In this document: piece by piece, positions 40,955 through 56,269 of the stretch
How the letters are laid out: each line of letters opens with the position of its first letter
How positions within the stretch are numbered: position 1 is the first letter of the stretch
From: Cichorium intybus
Lineage: Eukaryota > Streptophyta > Magnoliopsida > Asterales > Asteraceae
Reading direction: 5' to 3'
DNA: 64,000 nucleotides
Assembly (NCBI GenBank): GCA_023525715.1
Contig: CM042011.1
Span: 5,619,566-5,683,565, forward strand
Program-made: the position numbers and the translations under genes
Notes under the pieces: model-generated
The model's database searches: none
What the model saw: the letters and a program-made list of their open reading frames with translations, nothing else
Told to the model about the DNA's origin: nothing

Positions 40955-41734
40955 TTTGTGTTTAATGTTTTATGAATATGAACTTATGTAAACGACAAGA
41001 ATTATGTAATATATGTGACGTGATGTTTCATTCATAATTATTGTGTTTTATTAGCATGTTTAATCCTTGAATAATTTAGTTATTCTAAACGTCCATAGTC
41101 GATCATAGTTGTGGGAGCAATTATGAAGTAAGACTAATATGAATTGGATTGGTTGACTTTTATGGGTAAAAGTAGCAAAAGGTTGCAACCAAATTCATAG
41201 GTACTTGTCAGTGAACAAGTATTGGACTTGACCCGTTTCAAGATCACTCCATGGATCATCATCATAAGTGATTCTTGAATAAAGGTATTATCATTGTATC
41301 CTTTGACCTGAGATACATATTTGGGACTCAAGTGTAGAGTGTACTATGCTTTGATATGGTTTACTGTTGTTCTTGAAATACAGACAACCATAAAGGCCAT
41401 ACTCATGCATAGTACTAACTATATGAGGGGCGTATGTAGTCAAGACGGGATTTGTTCCTCTTATGTGTTGAGAGTTAGACATCTAAGGCGCCTATTTGAA
41501 AGTTGAACATAAAATGAGAATGATTAAGATCCATGTCTCATGTTCAACATGATGTCTGTGACAAAGGGATAATTGATAGATAACCTTATACATCAATTAG
41601 AGCCTCGTGTTTTCTGAAGAATTGAATGTTGTTGAATGGCACAATGTCATGTGTTATTGGGGGCAGTGAAATGTTGCTAGACGTTTACCACTGTCGATAT
41701 CATTCTATGATGCAACCTTGTGCAAGTGGGAGAT
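40955..41734 (+). other. 3' spacer and polypurine tract of the copia element
   Basis: 780 bp without a credible ORF. It ends in GTGCAAGTGGGAGAT directly before the 3' LTR, the polypurine tract at about 41720..41734. Confidence 0.8.
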
Positions 41735-42081
41735 TGTTAGTTCTATATGCCCAAGGATGATCATAAAATGATATTACTAATAATACATGATCCTATAGGG
41801 TCACACTAACAACAAGTTTGACACCAATTGATCATTTAGAACGTTAAATTTGATTTAACATCAAATGATACTAAACTTGCAATTTAATCTTGTAGGTTAT
41901 TATTATTTGAGGTAAATAATAATAACTACAAAATTAAAGGTTGATTAGTAATTCATATGTGATGAATTAATTAAGTGTAACAATTAAATTGTTTAAATTG
42001 TTAAACGATTTAATTGATTTATAAGTAAGCCTTTTATTTAATTTAATTGGTAAATTAAATAAAATATATATATATATATTG

Positions 42082-42140
<59 letters not shown>

Positions 42141-42839
42141 TACAATTAAGATTGTATATTTAGATGGTTTATTTATGTATATGATTATGGGTTAAATGTT
42201 ATCCCATTTAAGAAATAAGAAGATGTATTATTTATAAGCTTTTATTATCTAAGTTTTATAAATAATAACAACCAACTAGCACTTCATTTGTCATCATAAA
42301 ATCAGCCATATTGGAAGGAAAAGAATGCATTAAGAACTTAAAAGAAAAGGAAGATGCCTTGTGTCTTCTAGCTTTTGATTATAGAAATCAAATGGGACTT
42401 TCTTTTAAGCTAGTTGCATGTGCTTTTCTTTTCCTTTGTGTGGTATATGATGGCAACGATTTTGAGGGTGTTTGTACATCATTCTTGCTTCAAGAAATCA
42501 GCCAAAAACTCTCCTTAAGTTCTTAAAAAAATTGGTTTTTGGTTTCATAAGAAAAGGAGTCAAATCTTGCAAGTTGTGGAACTAGCATTCAAGGGTGTTC
42601 AAGCTTGTGGTGGATCAACTATAGAGGGATTCTAATTTGATTCCTAGCTATCAAAATCATCCAAACCAAACCCAAGAACAAAGGTTATGATCTTGAACTT
42701 AAACTATGTTTGTTCTTCATCTTATCTCTACATGCATGTAGCATGATCCTCTTGAAAATGGAATTTGTGTTCATGATTTTATGCTTCCGTTGCAAACTCT
42801 TGTTTTTGAAACTAACTACATGAACCATGATTTCCAACA
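41735..42839 (+). repeat. 3' LTR of the copia element
   Basis: Nearly identical to 33950..35023. The (TA)n tract at 42064..42136 is about 30 bp longer than in the 5' LTR. Confidence 0.96.
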
Positions 42840-42844
42840 CCTCA

Positions 42845-43494
42845 TGCATACATGGAATGGGAATTGCATAAGAGTCTAGAATGGTCCGGACAAATGAAAT
42901 CCCCAATTAGGATTATGAAATCCCCATAGTGGGATTAGGTTGATTCTACTTGGAATGGTGCCTCCTGTCGTGAAGGTATATGTCATATGGGTCATTGTAG
43001 ATTGGTTTGTTATATCTGCAATGGCTACAAGCGGGTTTCAAAAAGGAGACCCGGACAGGTTTCAGAGAGAGACCTTAGATGTGATAAGGCCACCGTAAGC
43101 TAAACGTTACACATAGTGACTTTTGTCTAGCAGACCTGAGATGCAGTATAAAACTGTAAGCTATTAATTACATGTCGTGACACGGTCCTCAAGGACTAGG
43201 ACACGAAATGGACCCCTGAGGGATTGCATCGAGTGTGACATCATGCATACATGCATTTGCATTGTATTACATGAATCATTTGTATGAAATGATTTTGTAG
43301 AAATATAAAGAAAGATCTTGTATCCAAACCCATGTATACTCATGAGACAATAAATCTTACGTATTTTTTCTTTAATGTCATATATTCCAGGTTCATGTAC
43401 TAAGGGTAGGTTGTGATATGCTAGAAGATGGATCTTTTGGGACAGAGGAAATAATATGACTTTGCTTGCACTATGGTTCGTATGATATATATTT
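42845..43494 (+). other. Host DNA right of the copia insertion, LTR-like
   Basis: Continues the sequence broken at 33949. It contains plant gypsy-LTR-like wording (GACACGGTCCTCAAGGACTA, then CCCCTGAGGGATTGCATC). A TGTAACACCC word at 43494..43503 may mark another LTR boundary. Not resolved further. Confidence 0.35.
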
Positions 43495-43503
43495 GTAACA
43501 CCC

Positions 43504-46140
<2,637 letters not shown>

Positions 46141-46149
46141 TTTCCTTAG

Positions 46150-46910
46150 AGATTTTGTTATCTTTGAACAATTGCCTTTATGTTTTAGTATGACCTGATT
46201 TGCTTCTTTAAAGAGAGATGGTTATAAGTACGACATTCCTTATTATGACATTTCAATTTGTTGTGATGGTTTCTTTCATGTGAATGTGATTCCAAATAAT
46301 ATCTTGAACTTTTTTAAATCATTAACGAGATAGTTAAAATGATTAAAGGTGTGAGTGAGAGATTCACCACTATAAGCAAGAAGTATTGATGCATATAGTA
46401 AATACTATTTATCCTAATTAACCTTAACTTCATTTGAACCATCATATGCTACTTTAAGAGTATCAAGTATCTGTTTTGTAGAATTGTAGTTTTCAACCAA
46501 GTAGTACACATCATATGGAAGAGCATTGGCTCTTGATCATACATCAATATTTGCTTTTTCTGACTATATTCAAACCACTGACTGATAGGAGTCTTGATGG
46601 TTAAAATTACAGATCTAGATTCAGTGATTTGACTTGTTGGAACAATAAGTTCTTTAGTGATAACCTCCAACATATTGTAGTCAACGATTTCAAGAACCAT
46701 GAGGGTCTTGCTAAGCTACATGGTGAAGTTGCTTCCATCGAATGGTAGGTATTTACTTGAGGTGTTTGTTTGGAATAAATTTGATGAAGACATGATGATG
46801 GCTTGGATATTGAAAGAATAGAGATTGAAAAGATAACAAATCTTTCAAAAATCATTCTAAAAAGTGTTGTGATACTAGTTGTCGGTACTTTATTTTTGCA
46901 ATAACACAAT
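46150..46910 (-). pseudogene. Decayed Ty1/copia gag
   Basis: On the minus strand, in shifting frames, the words ALPYDVYYLVENYNSTKQIL, DTLKVAYDG and SGESLTHTFNHFNYLVNDLK (about 46310..46560) match the UBN2-type Gag of copia elements. A start-like piece lies at about 46607..46740. Stops and frameshifts are frequent. No LTR, protease or polymerase was recognised beside it. Confidence 0.65.
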
Positions 46911-47167
46911 AATAATCACACAATTTACTTTGAAACTGAATCATGATTGATTAAAAGTGGGTTAATGAATACAAAAAGAAAAACCGAGACACACCTTGGC
47001 TATAAATAAGCTCTTTAATCTCTACCTTCATAAGCATGTCTATTAGTTGGCTAACCCATATTCATAATGTATAGCAAACTATTATCCTTCCCCCTAAATC
47101 GTCAATTTGAGACTAGGACCCCCCCCCCCCCTCCTGTTAGATTATCTAACTCACCTAAACCATGACA

Positions 47168-47400
47168 GCAAGTGAAGCCCAGCCTAGCTGGGTGGATGCA
47201 CCCGGGTTATATACCCATGTGGTGGGAGGTCTGGAGTTCGACTCCGACTAACCCCATGTGGGGGATTTTCCTGGAAGGCGAATTAGGTGGAGGGGAAAGG
47301 CCTTTGCGCCTTAGGTAATCACCAACCGCCCTGGGTTGCGGGGCTAATTACCCTCAAGTGAAACCATATCTATTCGCTGGTTCCAAAAAAAAAAAAAAAT
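47168..47400 (+). mobile_element. tRNA-derived SINE
   Basis: The 233-bp element has a polymerase III promoter: box A-like TAGCTGGGTGG near 47182 and box B-like GAGTTCGACTCC near 47233. It ends in a poly-A tail (47385..47399). A perfect 15-bp duplication, ACCTAAACCATGACA, flanks it at 47153..47167 and 47401..47415. All features of a recent LINE-driven retroposition are present. It encodes no protein. Confidence 0.93.
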
Positions 47401-47415
47401 ACCTAAACCATGACA

Positions 47416-48461
47416 ATAATATCAAATTGTAACACTCTAATACTAGTCCAAAAGTACACCTGTTTTTTTTTTTCATTCTCTTTCAAAAGATCAATGACAT
47501 ATTGTTCTACTTTCAAAACATTAATGTAACAAGTTCATATCATTAAATGTATGCTTCAATAGATCACAAAATAAATGACATGAACTAATTATTCATCTAC
47601 ATAATAAGTCATTATCTTTTATGCATGATCTTTATCTATAACTAGTATATCTTCTCAAAACACTTTTAATCTAAACTAATCCATGTAAAACATAAAACAT
47701 ACATAAACATGTGATGATACAACAAATTAATAGAGTCATGTTTATATACTTTTAATCTAAACTAATCCATGTAAAACATAAAACATACGTAAACATAGGA
47801 TGTTGCTAGACGCTTTTCACTATCTGTTTATATACATTTCAAGGTTTATTAACAACATGCAGAATTTAGATGAAAGTGTGAGTATAGTAGGATGGCCACA
47901 TATGATGATACAACAAATTAATAGAGTCATGTATATAATCATTAACTGTGATGGGGAGAAGTTTACTTCAATGAACCCTTTGTTATTTAAAATCCGGTGG
48001 AGGCACATTGGGAAACATTGTTATTGCTTTAAAAGAAAGCACGAGTTGGATACATGAGTTAAACAAAAACAAAAACGTGTATGGGCTGTTAAATTTAAAG
48101 ATATGAAAACATGAATGTTCCTTTAAAATATATAGGTTACAAAGATCGCCATAAAAGAATCGATTTAAGGCTTCACTTTGGGTGGTGTATGAGGAAAACA
48201 TTGAAAAAATTCTATACTTTAGAAGTTCTCCACCGTTTTGAAAATCATTGGTGAAACTATGATAAACAAATACTCAAAGATGAGTATTTCTCAATGCGTG
48301 GATGAAACAGGCAACCACAAAGATATCCAATAAATGGAACCTTGACACACCATTATGGTTGGATATACAAACTAAATAAAAGGATTAGTTAAGCCAACAT
48401 GCCAGAATGATTAGTTTCTATTGGTTAATCTATTTGACTCCCTCTTGTGCATCCTTGGAAC
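47416..48461. other. AT-rich intergenic DNA
   Basis: A near-repeat of TTAATCTAAACTAATCCATG occurs at about 47668 and 47750. No gene was recognised. Confidence 0.45.
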
Positions 48462-48629
48462 CAGGGGCAGACTAGTATAGAACATGGGGTAGCCAGGGCT
48501 ACCCCTTAAATTTTTCGGCATAGTGTAAATTTTTTGAGAAATTTTCTGGCATTGTGTTAATTCTCATTAAGTGCTACCCCCTAAAACCATAAGTGCTATA
48601 TTTGATATTTTGTTTTGGATCTGCCCCTG
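48462..48629. mobile_element. Short hAT-type MITE
   Basis: The element is 168 bp with perfect ends CAGGGGCAGA / TCTGCCCCTG. The flanking octamers CTTGGAAC (48454..48461) and TCCGGAAC (48630..48637) agree at five of eight bases, a decayed hAT duplication. The ends resemble the terminus at 56624..56634, which follows a hAT transposase fragment. Confidence 0.8.
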
Positions 48630-48637
48630 TCCGGAAC

Positions 48638-49049
48638 AATGGGAAGTTCCCCACAACAATCTAGGCTTCCCAATGTGAAAGTATGGCATCCCAATCTAGT
48701 TACGCTGACAAAACTCATTTTAAATGGCTTGTTTTATGAGATATATTTTTTTTAAAACGACCATTCAGTATTTTTTTAAAACAAGCATTCCATATTTTAT
48801 AAAATATATTTATTATAATTTTTTTATATTTAACTAAATAATTTAACCAATTAAAGACTAATAAAGATTTACTATATATTACAGAGGTAAGATAAAATAG
48901 GAAATGTGAATGGTTGTGAAGAGGGTCACCCACCGCCACACCAACTCCTCCTCACATACACTCGGGACGGTGTTTGCGTGTGGCCATCTACCCCAAGTTA
49001 GCATCAGGCACGCTGCATGATCCCCATACCACACATTCTTATAATTCTG

Positions 49050-49052
<3 letters not shown>
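48638..49052. other. AT-rich intergenic DNA
   Basis: No gene or element recognised. Confidence 0.4.

Positions 49053-49138
<86 letters not shown>
49053..49138. repeat. Compound (TA)n(CA)n microsatellite
   Basis: TA units to about 49125, then CA units to 49138. Confidence 0.95.
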
Positions 49139-49277
49139 TCTTGTTAATAAAATGTAAACCAAAAAGTGCTAACGAATTTGCCTGATATGGTGTTTGTTTC
49201 CCAGGATACAACAGTGTAAAAACGATTCTTCTAGATCACCCGAACCATCACCAGACTGGATTTACCTTGGTTGTAAC

Positions 49278-49574
49278 TATAAATATATGTGGAGCCCAAG
49301 AGTGTCTCTTCAAAAGAGCCCTTATGGAGAGGAGAGACTCCAACATATATTGACACTTATAGGACCGTGTTGCACCAATGTGGGATACACTAACATTCCC
49401 CTCAGAGACGTAGGCTCGATGAGGTTACAAGGGTACGGGCCGGCTCTAATACCATATAAATATATGTGGAGTTCAAGAGTGTCTCTCCAAAAGAGCCATT
49501 GTGGAGAGAGGGGAGACTCCAACATATATTGCTACTTATAGGACCGTATTGCACCAATGTTGGATACACTAACA
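49278..49574 (-). mobile_element. TRIM (terminal-repeat retrotransposon in miniature)
   Basis: The element is 297 bp with LTRs at 49278..49395 and 49455..49574 (118 and 120 bp, about nine in ten bases alike). It is flanked by GTAAC at 49273..49277 and 49575..49579, a perfect 5-bp duplication. On the minus strand the right LTR is directly followed by TGGTATTAGAGCCGG (49440..49454), a tRNA-Met-like primer-binding site. The left LTR is directly preceded by a purine-rich CTGAGGGGAA (about 49396..49405). The internal part is only 59 bp. The minus-strand LTR starts TGTTAGTGTATCC but ends ATTTATA instead of CA. It is non-coding and must move in trans. Confidence 0.9.
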
Positions 49575-49579
49575 GTAAC

Positions 49580-52570
49580 ACGAGAACGCAAAATTAAACC
49601 CACAAGTGTAGCTGAAAATTAAAATAAAGTCTTATGGTCGACCAATAGTGCATTCGTACTTGCAGGACACACACTCGAAAGTCCAGTGAACCCAACCCAA
49701 TTTGGTTCGCGTTTGCACCCCTGCGCGTGCAAATGAGAGTCTTGATGCTTAATTCTTACGATGCATAAAAGCCTTCGGACTTATAAACTAACTCCATTTT
49801 TCATTCCCTTACCAATGTGGGATGAATTAAAACTCATTAATTCATTTTCCAACTACCTCACTTTGAGATAGAATTTCTCATTTATGTTAAATCCGTTTTA
49901 GAGGTGTGGTCTATCAAAACAAATGTATATGAAAGAGAACACAAATATATAATAATTTACTTATTTTAACTTATTTTGTGAATCATATTTTGTATTCAAA
50001 ATTAGGAAAAACCCATATATGGAATATGAAGGGATGATTGAAAAGATCTTTTGGACGGAAAATGTGAATATACAAACTTGGTAAGCATTTGCTTCATGGA
50101 TTCCGTAGGAAACCCCAAAAATTCCGTCATTAATGCGTTTGCTTGAAAATTTAATGGAATGTATTTCCTTGAAAATATTTTAAAGTTTATAACAAACTAT
50201 TTGATCATTCCCTGGGATAAACACAAAGAACCTAATTTCATTCCTTATTTTTCATAAAAAAGTTGCTTCCTGTAGTATACTTGTAATCATCTTCATATTT
50301 TCAAGAAATTCCGCCTCTAGTCCTTGTTTTGATTTGTCAATAGCAATTTAAAGACCGAAAAAATTATTATGTTAATTATAAAACGAAACCAACGATAATA
50401 GTTAAAAAAGTATTTATTCATTTTGATGAATCTAGGCTTGAGAAATTAATGACGAGGACACCATATAAAAATAATTATTGAATAAATAATGGTTAAAAGA
50501 ACGTGAGTAAAGAAATAAACTTACGTAAGAAAAAAATGTGTTATTTCTTATATCTGCATATTTTGAGTAATTTATTTTTATTAAAAAGGTCTAAAACTAA
50601 ATTTCCATATATAAAAATTTGGTATATGATAATTCAATCATTCTATAAAAAGAAAATGAATCGGAAGTAGCATAATCCCCCTTCCTCCCTTGCAGACTTG
50701 CAGTCAAAACTCAGAATAACAAAATGCTCAAGAAGAGGTAGTTTTGTTATTTTTGTATACTTTGTATTTCAGTTCTTTTGATAAATATGTAAACAAACAA
50801 AAAATTCCATTAATTTTTTATATCAATCACACACAGAACATATTATTCATTTAGATTCTTAGTTTATTGGGATCCTACATATGTTCAATAGATACATACA
50901 TCTTTACAACACTCGCACTATGATTGGTAAAAAAATATTTTTGACCATATAACACTAGAAATTCCAAAAGCAAAAAAGTCATGCCCTAGACGCAACAACT
51001 GACTATATTTGTCATAACTTTATATTTTTCAAACTTTGTATATATTGCCGATACATAAGTTAATATATTTATTGATATATGTTTCTTCTTTCGGAGACAA
51101 AAGGGGATAGAAGGGTAATATGTACGATGGCCATGATTAGTGGGAGTATTGCTTTGGAAATAAGTGTGTGTGGAACGAAATCTTTGTGTTAGATTGTGCT
51201 TTTATCTCTAATGACTTTTTTCAACCACTTCATGCTTCCATAACCTAACCATCATACAAAGTCATATTACAATCATAATCATATTAACGTACAATTTTAA
51301 TGGTATAAAATAGAAGTTTGTTGATCAAATATACATACTTCATCTATAAAATAATTGATCTTGATTGTTAGATGTTTAATACATGTTAATAGGTTACAGC
51401 AAGTCTTCATAAAAATGAAAACGATATCAATTAGCATTTAATGTTATATAATGACATTTATATATTATTCAAGATATCTATAATCCATTGAATTTTATAA
51501 AGTTTAATGGATTGTCGGAGCAACACATTTTTATACAACTTTCCATTTAATTCATACAATTCATTAAACTCTATGAAATTCAATGGACTGTCACAACAAA
51601 ATCATATTAAGAATGTAAGCCCTAGTTTTTTTCTCATTCAACAATTGAATTAACATTCAACTTCATATCTATTGTATGTCGACTTGACATCTTACTATAG
51701 TTGAGTTTAATTTATTGTATGTTAACTTGGTATTCCCTTCCATCTAATATTTCTATTGAACCATGTATTGTGAATGTTCTTCTGAGAATCATATGTATTG
51801 AAGTTTCAGACCGAATATTGGCATCTATATCACTAATGATATAAAAACATATATATCGATTTTATAATTGAAAACGGAAAAGCATTTTACAAGGTAGACT
51901 ATATTGATAAATTTTTGGTTTGATCTTACAAAAAAAAAAATCAAAATAGAGTAATAATTTATAATATAATTAGAAAAAAGTGGTTTTAGAATCGAACCTA
52001 ACATTAGAATTAGTGGGGGAGTTGCTTTTGAAAAGCTTCAATCTTCTAGTAATTATGATTTGAATGCGACGGAGCTTGGAGCTTTCTCAAGGCAAATGAA
52101 TTCTCCATTGATTAAGGGAATCATCAATAATTTTTATTCATTTGTCTATTCTTACGTTATCTACAGATATTTAAATTAAAGATAAATGGTATATTGTTAT
52201 TATAAGAAAAAAAATGAATGGCTAATTTTGTTTTAAGCCGATCAATTAGTACATTTTAGTTAATTACGAAATAATTTAACGTCGCATATAATAGTTCCAT
52301 AATCAAGATTTATGACGTGGTTGATATGGACATATAATATTTATATTTAAGAAAAAGACTTGTATAAACAACTTCTCTATTAACATGCCAGAAAATAGTA
52401 AAAAAAAAAATTATATATTCCTTAAGTAACCATCATTTTCATAATGACATTTGCCATTATCGCTAAATTGGTCCATATGATTAAGGGTTTTTTTCTAGTT
52501 TTTACGCCGACTTTTTTCTTTTGTAAAATCTTTTTCAAAACAAGATTTCTTTGTTGATATATGAAGCTTA
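49580..52570. other. AT-rich intergenic DNA
   Basis: No gene recognised. 49640..49915 has an ACCAATGTGGGAT word like that of the TRIM LTR but no partner repeat. 51480..51600 has partly inverted ATCCATTGAATTTTATAAAG-type words. Confidence 0.4.
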
Positions 52571-52579
52571 TTTTGATGC

Positions 52580-52705
52580 GAAGAGTGACTCATTTCATAG
52601 TCGTGATCCATTCATAGTAAATTGTGGCATTTTGCCCTTGCATATTTCGTGGTCCAAGCCCATTTCACAATGAAGAGTGACTCATTTCATAGTCGTGATC
52701 CATTT
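52580..52705. repeat. 92-bp spaced direct repeat
   Basis: GAAGAGTGACTCATTTCATA and the following bases TCGTGATCCATT recur at 52580 and 52672, an apparently recent tandem duplication with about 35 bp retained at each end. Confidence 0.8.
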
Positions 52706-52989
52706 CCCATGCTTTATTTCACATGTTTTTTTATCTAAATAATGTTGAGTATAGCATTCTCTAGTGTCCGGTACACGTTGCACCGAGTCCCTTTGAAAAA
52801 TATATGGTTCTATGTAGTAACTTCATGCATTTATTATTATGATTATTATTTGTCAATTGATTAAGAAATGTGACTATTTATGTTATTACCTATTTATATT
52901 TTTTAACGACGAGTTACAAGAAAGGTCTTGGCAAATCGGCGAAGCATAAATGAGTCAAGGATTTTTGTAAGTCGAATGGAATCAATGTT

Positions 52990-53600
52990 TTAAAAACCGG
53001 GTTGACCCGGCCGGTCGAACCAGTTGGACCGTGAACCAATGAAGAGAGCATATCAATTATGATCAGGTCTTTGTTAATTTCTTACTCGATTTAAATTCCA
53101 ACCTAATAAACTAACTTAAAAAACAAAAGTTATCCCCTATTTTGACGGAATAGATTTTATTTAATTATGAAATTTGTATAATTAATAAAAAGCAACAAAA
53201 ATTAAAAATAAAAACTCACGAATCCTAATCAAGTTAGGGTAATGGGGTTTATCAAAAAACTTCAAACGCTATAACATATTTACGGATAAACACAAACTCT
53301 ATTTCTATATATCTTTATAAAACCAACTAAAACTTAAAAAAACAATCCAAAAAATAAAACCTACAAAACCCTAACCCTTCGACAGTGGACACCATCTCCT
53401 CCTCTCCGGTCACCGGTTAGTCCAACTCAAAAAACGTCGCTTGATGTTCGTTTGCAATTGCTGTTGCTGCTTGTTCGTTAGTGTTTTTCGTGTTCATATG
53501 TTGTTGTGCTGATCGCCGTCTCTGCTATTGACCTCTTTCGATCCACATGTTCGTCCGTTGAACTGATATTTGAAGAGGTTCTTTATTCAGTTGTGTGTTT
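52990..53600 (+). other. GC-patched stretch resembling an element start or captured leader
   Basis: 52995..53035 has nested CCGGGTTGACCCGG / CCGGTCGAACCAGTTGGACC words like the subterminal repeats of some plant DNA transposons. 53365..53560 has AAAACCCTAACCC followed by a pyrimidine-rich TCTCCTCCTCTCCGG segment, typical of plant 5' leaders. No ORF follows. Either a Helitron-captured gene leader or an element promoter is possible; neither is shown. Confidence 0.25.
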
Positions 53601-54246
53601 GATATTTGAACTCTTTTTTGCTTTTGTGTGTGATAATGATATATTAAATTGTTGATTCGTCCTCTTTTGCTATCTTGAAAATTGAAATGCTTTATTGGTT
53701 ATTGAATTTCCCTATTAATCTATTATAATAGTAATATAAAACTTGTCGAACTTGCAAGCTTTTATCCTAGTGAGTTTTCAAGTGTTGAATTAGTTCGTCT
53801 CAGTGATCAGCTTGATAACTACATCTACGATATGAAAAATGACAAAAAAATTTAAAGGTTTAAAGGATCTTAAAGAACTCTCTATGGAGATGGTGAGATC
53901 ATCCAAACATAAAGTGTTGGATCATGTCTATCTATATAACTCTTATAATAGAGACCATTGAAATGATGTGATTCAAGATAACTCATATACTAACACCACA
54001 TTCATTTGAAACTTCCACTACAACTCAAGAGTTTTCTAATTTACATGTACTTAATATTTACAATTCAAGAGTTTTTAAGTTATGATTATTAATTAGTAAT
54101 GACTTTTTATTTTCCTTATTCATACACATTGTAACTTATATTAGTAGTATATAAGTAAGTTTTGCTCACAAAAAAGATACATGTGTTTGAAGAGATTTGT
54201 TATTCAAATATGAAGAATTGAAAAGGTTAGTTTGTGCTTATATAAT

Positions 54247-55195
54247 ATCATGTAAATATTCAAATCATACTTGCTTCTCTTTTTTTTGGTTACTCACACA
54301 TTCGTTTCTCATGTTTTTTTTAGATTTTGTTATGTAGAGTGCATGAAAAATAAAAATAAGGTGCAAATATGTAAAGTTATATGGGTTAAAAAAATTTATG
54401 TAATTTATTTGTATATAGTCTGTTTTTCTAAATTTTTAGAAAACATTTCTATTCATATTCTTATGATTGATATTATGTTGTCAAGTTTTTTTGCACATTA
54501 TGATTGTCATGATTGATATTATGATTGCTACTTTTATGATTGATATTATGTTGTCATGTTTCTCTAAAAAAGAGAACATTTCTATTCATACATTTATGTT
54601 TTTGTTTTTGTATGTTAATTTCTATTTTAGTTTTTAGCACAATGATATCGTGTTTATATGTTTTTTGAGAGAATTGTATTTTAATTGTTTGTTTCATTTT
54701 CAACTTTACTTATTAAAAGTAATTGTTATATACATAAATTTCATGGTTAAATAAATGTAATAAGAAGAGAAGTTGTTGATGAATGTGTGACTAACAATGT
54801 TAAACTTATGATAAATCAATAGTATAATTGACTTTATTTATGGGTTACTTAATAGGCTCTATATATAAAAGAACACTAAAATATTCAAATCATGCTTCAC
54901 TTCTATTTTTAGTCACTCATACTTTTGTTTCACATTTTTCAGATTTTGTTATCAAGTGTGCGTGAAAAAATATTAATATTATATTGTCATCGTGTTTGGT
55001 CGCTCATGTTTCTATTATAATTTTTAGTACAATGATGTCGTGTTTATTTGTATTTTGAGATAATCCTATTTTAATTGTTTGTTTCATTTTTAACTTTACG
55101 TATTAGAAGTAATTGTTATATATATGGCTTCCATGGTTAAATAAATGTAATAAGAAGAGATATTTTTGATAAACATGTGTCTAAATTTTATCAGT
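54247..55195. repeat. Diverged internal direct duplication
   Basis: 54247..54790 and 54877..55190 share ordered segments, including TTTTAATTGTTTGTTTCATT and CATGGTTAAATAAATGTAAT (each followed by AAGAAGAGA). The first copy carries about 230 bp of extra sequence. It lies inside AT-rich DNA that ends in the Helitron-like terminus at 56303. Confidence 0.7.
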
Positions 55196-56269
55196 GTAAA
55201 CCATTAATGAGAGTGTTAAAAATAATATTATTTTACTCATGTGCTATGTTTGTGATTTATAAAAAAAACACATGAATACTTGAAGAGATTATTGAAAAAA
55301 ATAAAGAAAGTCGATCAATAAATAATTGTTCTTGCATTTGTAATAAAAATATAAGTTAATAATTTAATTTGATCGAAATGAATGATTTTATAAAATACTT
55401 AGTAAATCATACATATAATATACCTAAATTTGATTAAACTGAATAGTTTTTACAAAATACTTACTTCATCATATATTATAATTATCTTCTAATAAATGAA
55501 GTTTGCTAATATATAATTACATTTTACAATTACCTACATATTATAATTATTAATAGATGTATTTTTACTTCAATCACATTTATTTAAAACTCTTATGACT
55601 TTTCATGTTTTTTTTAATAATAATGTTAACGTTAGTTTATAATCAACATATTATGATAAACTATATATTATAATGATATTATTAATTGAATCATGGTGAT
55701 TTATTTTAAATAAATATTAGTTTTTAATTGTTTAAAATAGATGATGAAACATGATTTTAATTTTATTGTATATGTAATTTTTAGAATTAAATGTACGTAA
55801 AAAGACGCTTTTAGTATGTTTATTAAATCAATACAAACATTATCATTAGTTTGTAATTGTAAATATTATGACAAAGTTAAATATTATAATGATATTATCA
55901 TATTAATTAGGCATTTTATTTTAGTTAAACATTAGTATTTAGTTGTTTAAGAGTTGACAATAAAAATATGTTAGTTCATTACCAATAAGTCTAAAAACTT
56001 TCACAATACTGATTCCAGCTATACTATGATTTCTTTTTTTTATTTTAACTATTATCCTGAAATTTCTTATTGTTTATTTATTATTATATTATTAAACTAA
56101 TCATTTCTTTACTTTTTGATTTTTTTAGAACGAATGTCTTGATATAAGATAATTCATTAGTGATACATCAACTTTTTATTTCTTATATACAATTGTTAGT
56201 ACATACCAGATAACAATGAGTTAGATATTTTTTAACAAAACATATGTATTATTATTCTAACTACATAAT

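Larger units (their letters stand above)
33950..42839 (+). mobile_element. Complete Ty1/copia LTR retrotransposon
   Basis: LTRs are 33950..35023 (1074 bp) and 41735..42839 (1105 bp), both TGTTAGTTCT to TTTCCAACA. They are flanked by CCTCA at 33945..33949 and 42840..42844, a perfect 5-bp duplication. By eye the LTRs differ at about three substitutions, one A-run length and the length of a (TA)n tract, so the element is young. The order protease, integrase, reverse transcriptase, RNase H is copia type. A 1.9 kb leader precedes Gag, and a 780-bp spacer follows pol. One in-frame TAA at 38993..38995 interrupts the polyprotein. I could not assign a copia clade with confidence. Confidence 0.97.

Noticed and set aside
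34494..42526. A 71-codon frame repeated at 34494..34709 and 42311..42526.
   Set aside because: It lies in both copia LTRs and is conserved only because the LTRs are nearly identical. It shows no protein family features.
49400..49574. The TRIM as a Cassandra element with a 5S rRNA promoter.
   Set aside because: Only a short GTGTTGCACC-like word resembles 5S RNA and it is on the opposite strand to the element. The 5S control boxes were not seen.
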